Assembly (NCBI GenBank): GCA_028711355.1
Contig: JAQTSL010000218.1
Span: 1 to 6,433, forward strand
Direction of reading: 5' to 3'
DNA from: Rhodoferax sp.
GTDB lineage: Bacteria; Pseudomonadota; Gammaproteobacteria; Burkholderiales; Burkholderiaceae_C
DNA length: 6,433 bases
The translations under genes and the position numbers were made by a program. Below the pieces are notes generated by a model. It was not told the origin of the DNA. It saw only the letters and a program-made list of their open reading frames with translations, and searched no databases. Below, one piece after another: positions 6,227 to 6,433 of this stretch (positions are counted from its first letter, which is position 1; each line of letters begins with the position of its first letter).

Positions 6227-6433
6227 TCACCAATTGATGCACTGGTCAACTTCGTAATCCAGTGCGGGTTGTGCCACCAAATCCCAATCTGGCTCGATTT
6301 GGGAGCCCTCACCCGCCTGCGCATCACAGTCCTCCCACAGCGGCGGTCCGTGTGCCGGGGCGACGTGCGGGGGCTGCGAGTCAACCCCGATGTGGTCCAG
6401 TATGTGCCGGATGTCAGCGCCATGCGTGATGAA
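6227..6433 (-). mobile_element. IS91-like transposase, C-terminal part, cut by the window edge
   Basis: The minus frame runs from the right edge of the window in phase to TGA (6227-6229), giving 68 residues: FITHGADIRHILDHIGVDSQ, then PPHVAPAHGPPLWEDCDAQ, ending DYEVDQCINW. IS91-family rolling-circle (Y2, HUH-type) transposases often end, after a CxxC zinc motif, with a segment like (M)RIIAFI-x5-I-x2-IL-x-H-(I/L)G followed by a proline-rich, poorly conserved tail, which fits. The tail resembles transposase ends I associate with Burkholderiales genomes; this was not aligned. The catalytic tyrosines and HUH motif would lie outside the window, so whether the gene is whole is unknown. It reads in the same direction as the repair cluster and lies immediately upstream of it. 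Confidence 0.6.

Noticed and set aside
1..6433. CRISPR array, tRNA, rRNA or toxin-antitoxin pair
   Set aside because: No regularly spaced repeats, cloverleaf or rRNA-like segments, and no small adjacent gene pair, were seen on either strand.

Overview
The window looks like a chromosomal stretch of a GC-rich betaproteobacterium, most likely Burkholderiales and probably near Comamonadaceae. This rests on codon use, an AcoR-type sigma-54 regulator, the style of the LolA tail, and the style of the IS91-like and IS1111-like transposase tails. It is an inference from remembered family sequences; no search was run.

Left part (1-1993, plus strand): a sigma-54-dependent, Fis-family enhancer-binding regulator of the AcoR type (GAF, PAS-like, AAA+ and Fis HTH domains). 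It is nearly complete, but its first 40 or so codons lie in a different frame from the rest. A single lost base near 132-137 explains this.

Middle part (1994-2994): a scrapyard of broken pieces with no intact gene. In order these are: a minus-strand fragment of a YDG-repeat (filamentous-haemagglutinin-type) adhesin; the last 26 codons of an IS110-family (IS1111-group) transposase; roughly 330 bases resembling the non-coding right part of such an element, where IS1111-group elements encode their bridge RNA (seekRNA); a short unassigned stretch; and the last 63 codons of lolA. At least three unrelated sequences are joined here, so this is a rearrangement hot spot.

Right part (2995-6061, minus strand): an apparent three-gene cluster, read right to left. 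It holds an Ada-AlkA fusion (methyl-phosphotriester sensor, AraC-type DNA binding and 3-methyladenine glycosylase), then an Ogt-type O6-alkylguanine-DNA methyltransferase, then an EamA/DMT-family membrane transporter whose GTG start overlaps the ogt stop by 4 bases. The first two genes together supply sensing, activation, base excision and direct reversal of alkylation damage, functions that E. coli splits differently between Ada and AlkA. The transporter's role is unknown.

Right edge (6227-6433, minus strand): the C-terminal 68 codons of an IS91-like transposase, ending about 165 bases upstream of the Ada-AlkA start. Mobile DNA therefore borders the repair cluster directly on its promoter side and lies close to it on the other.
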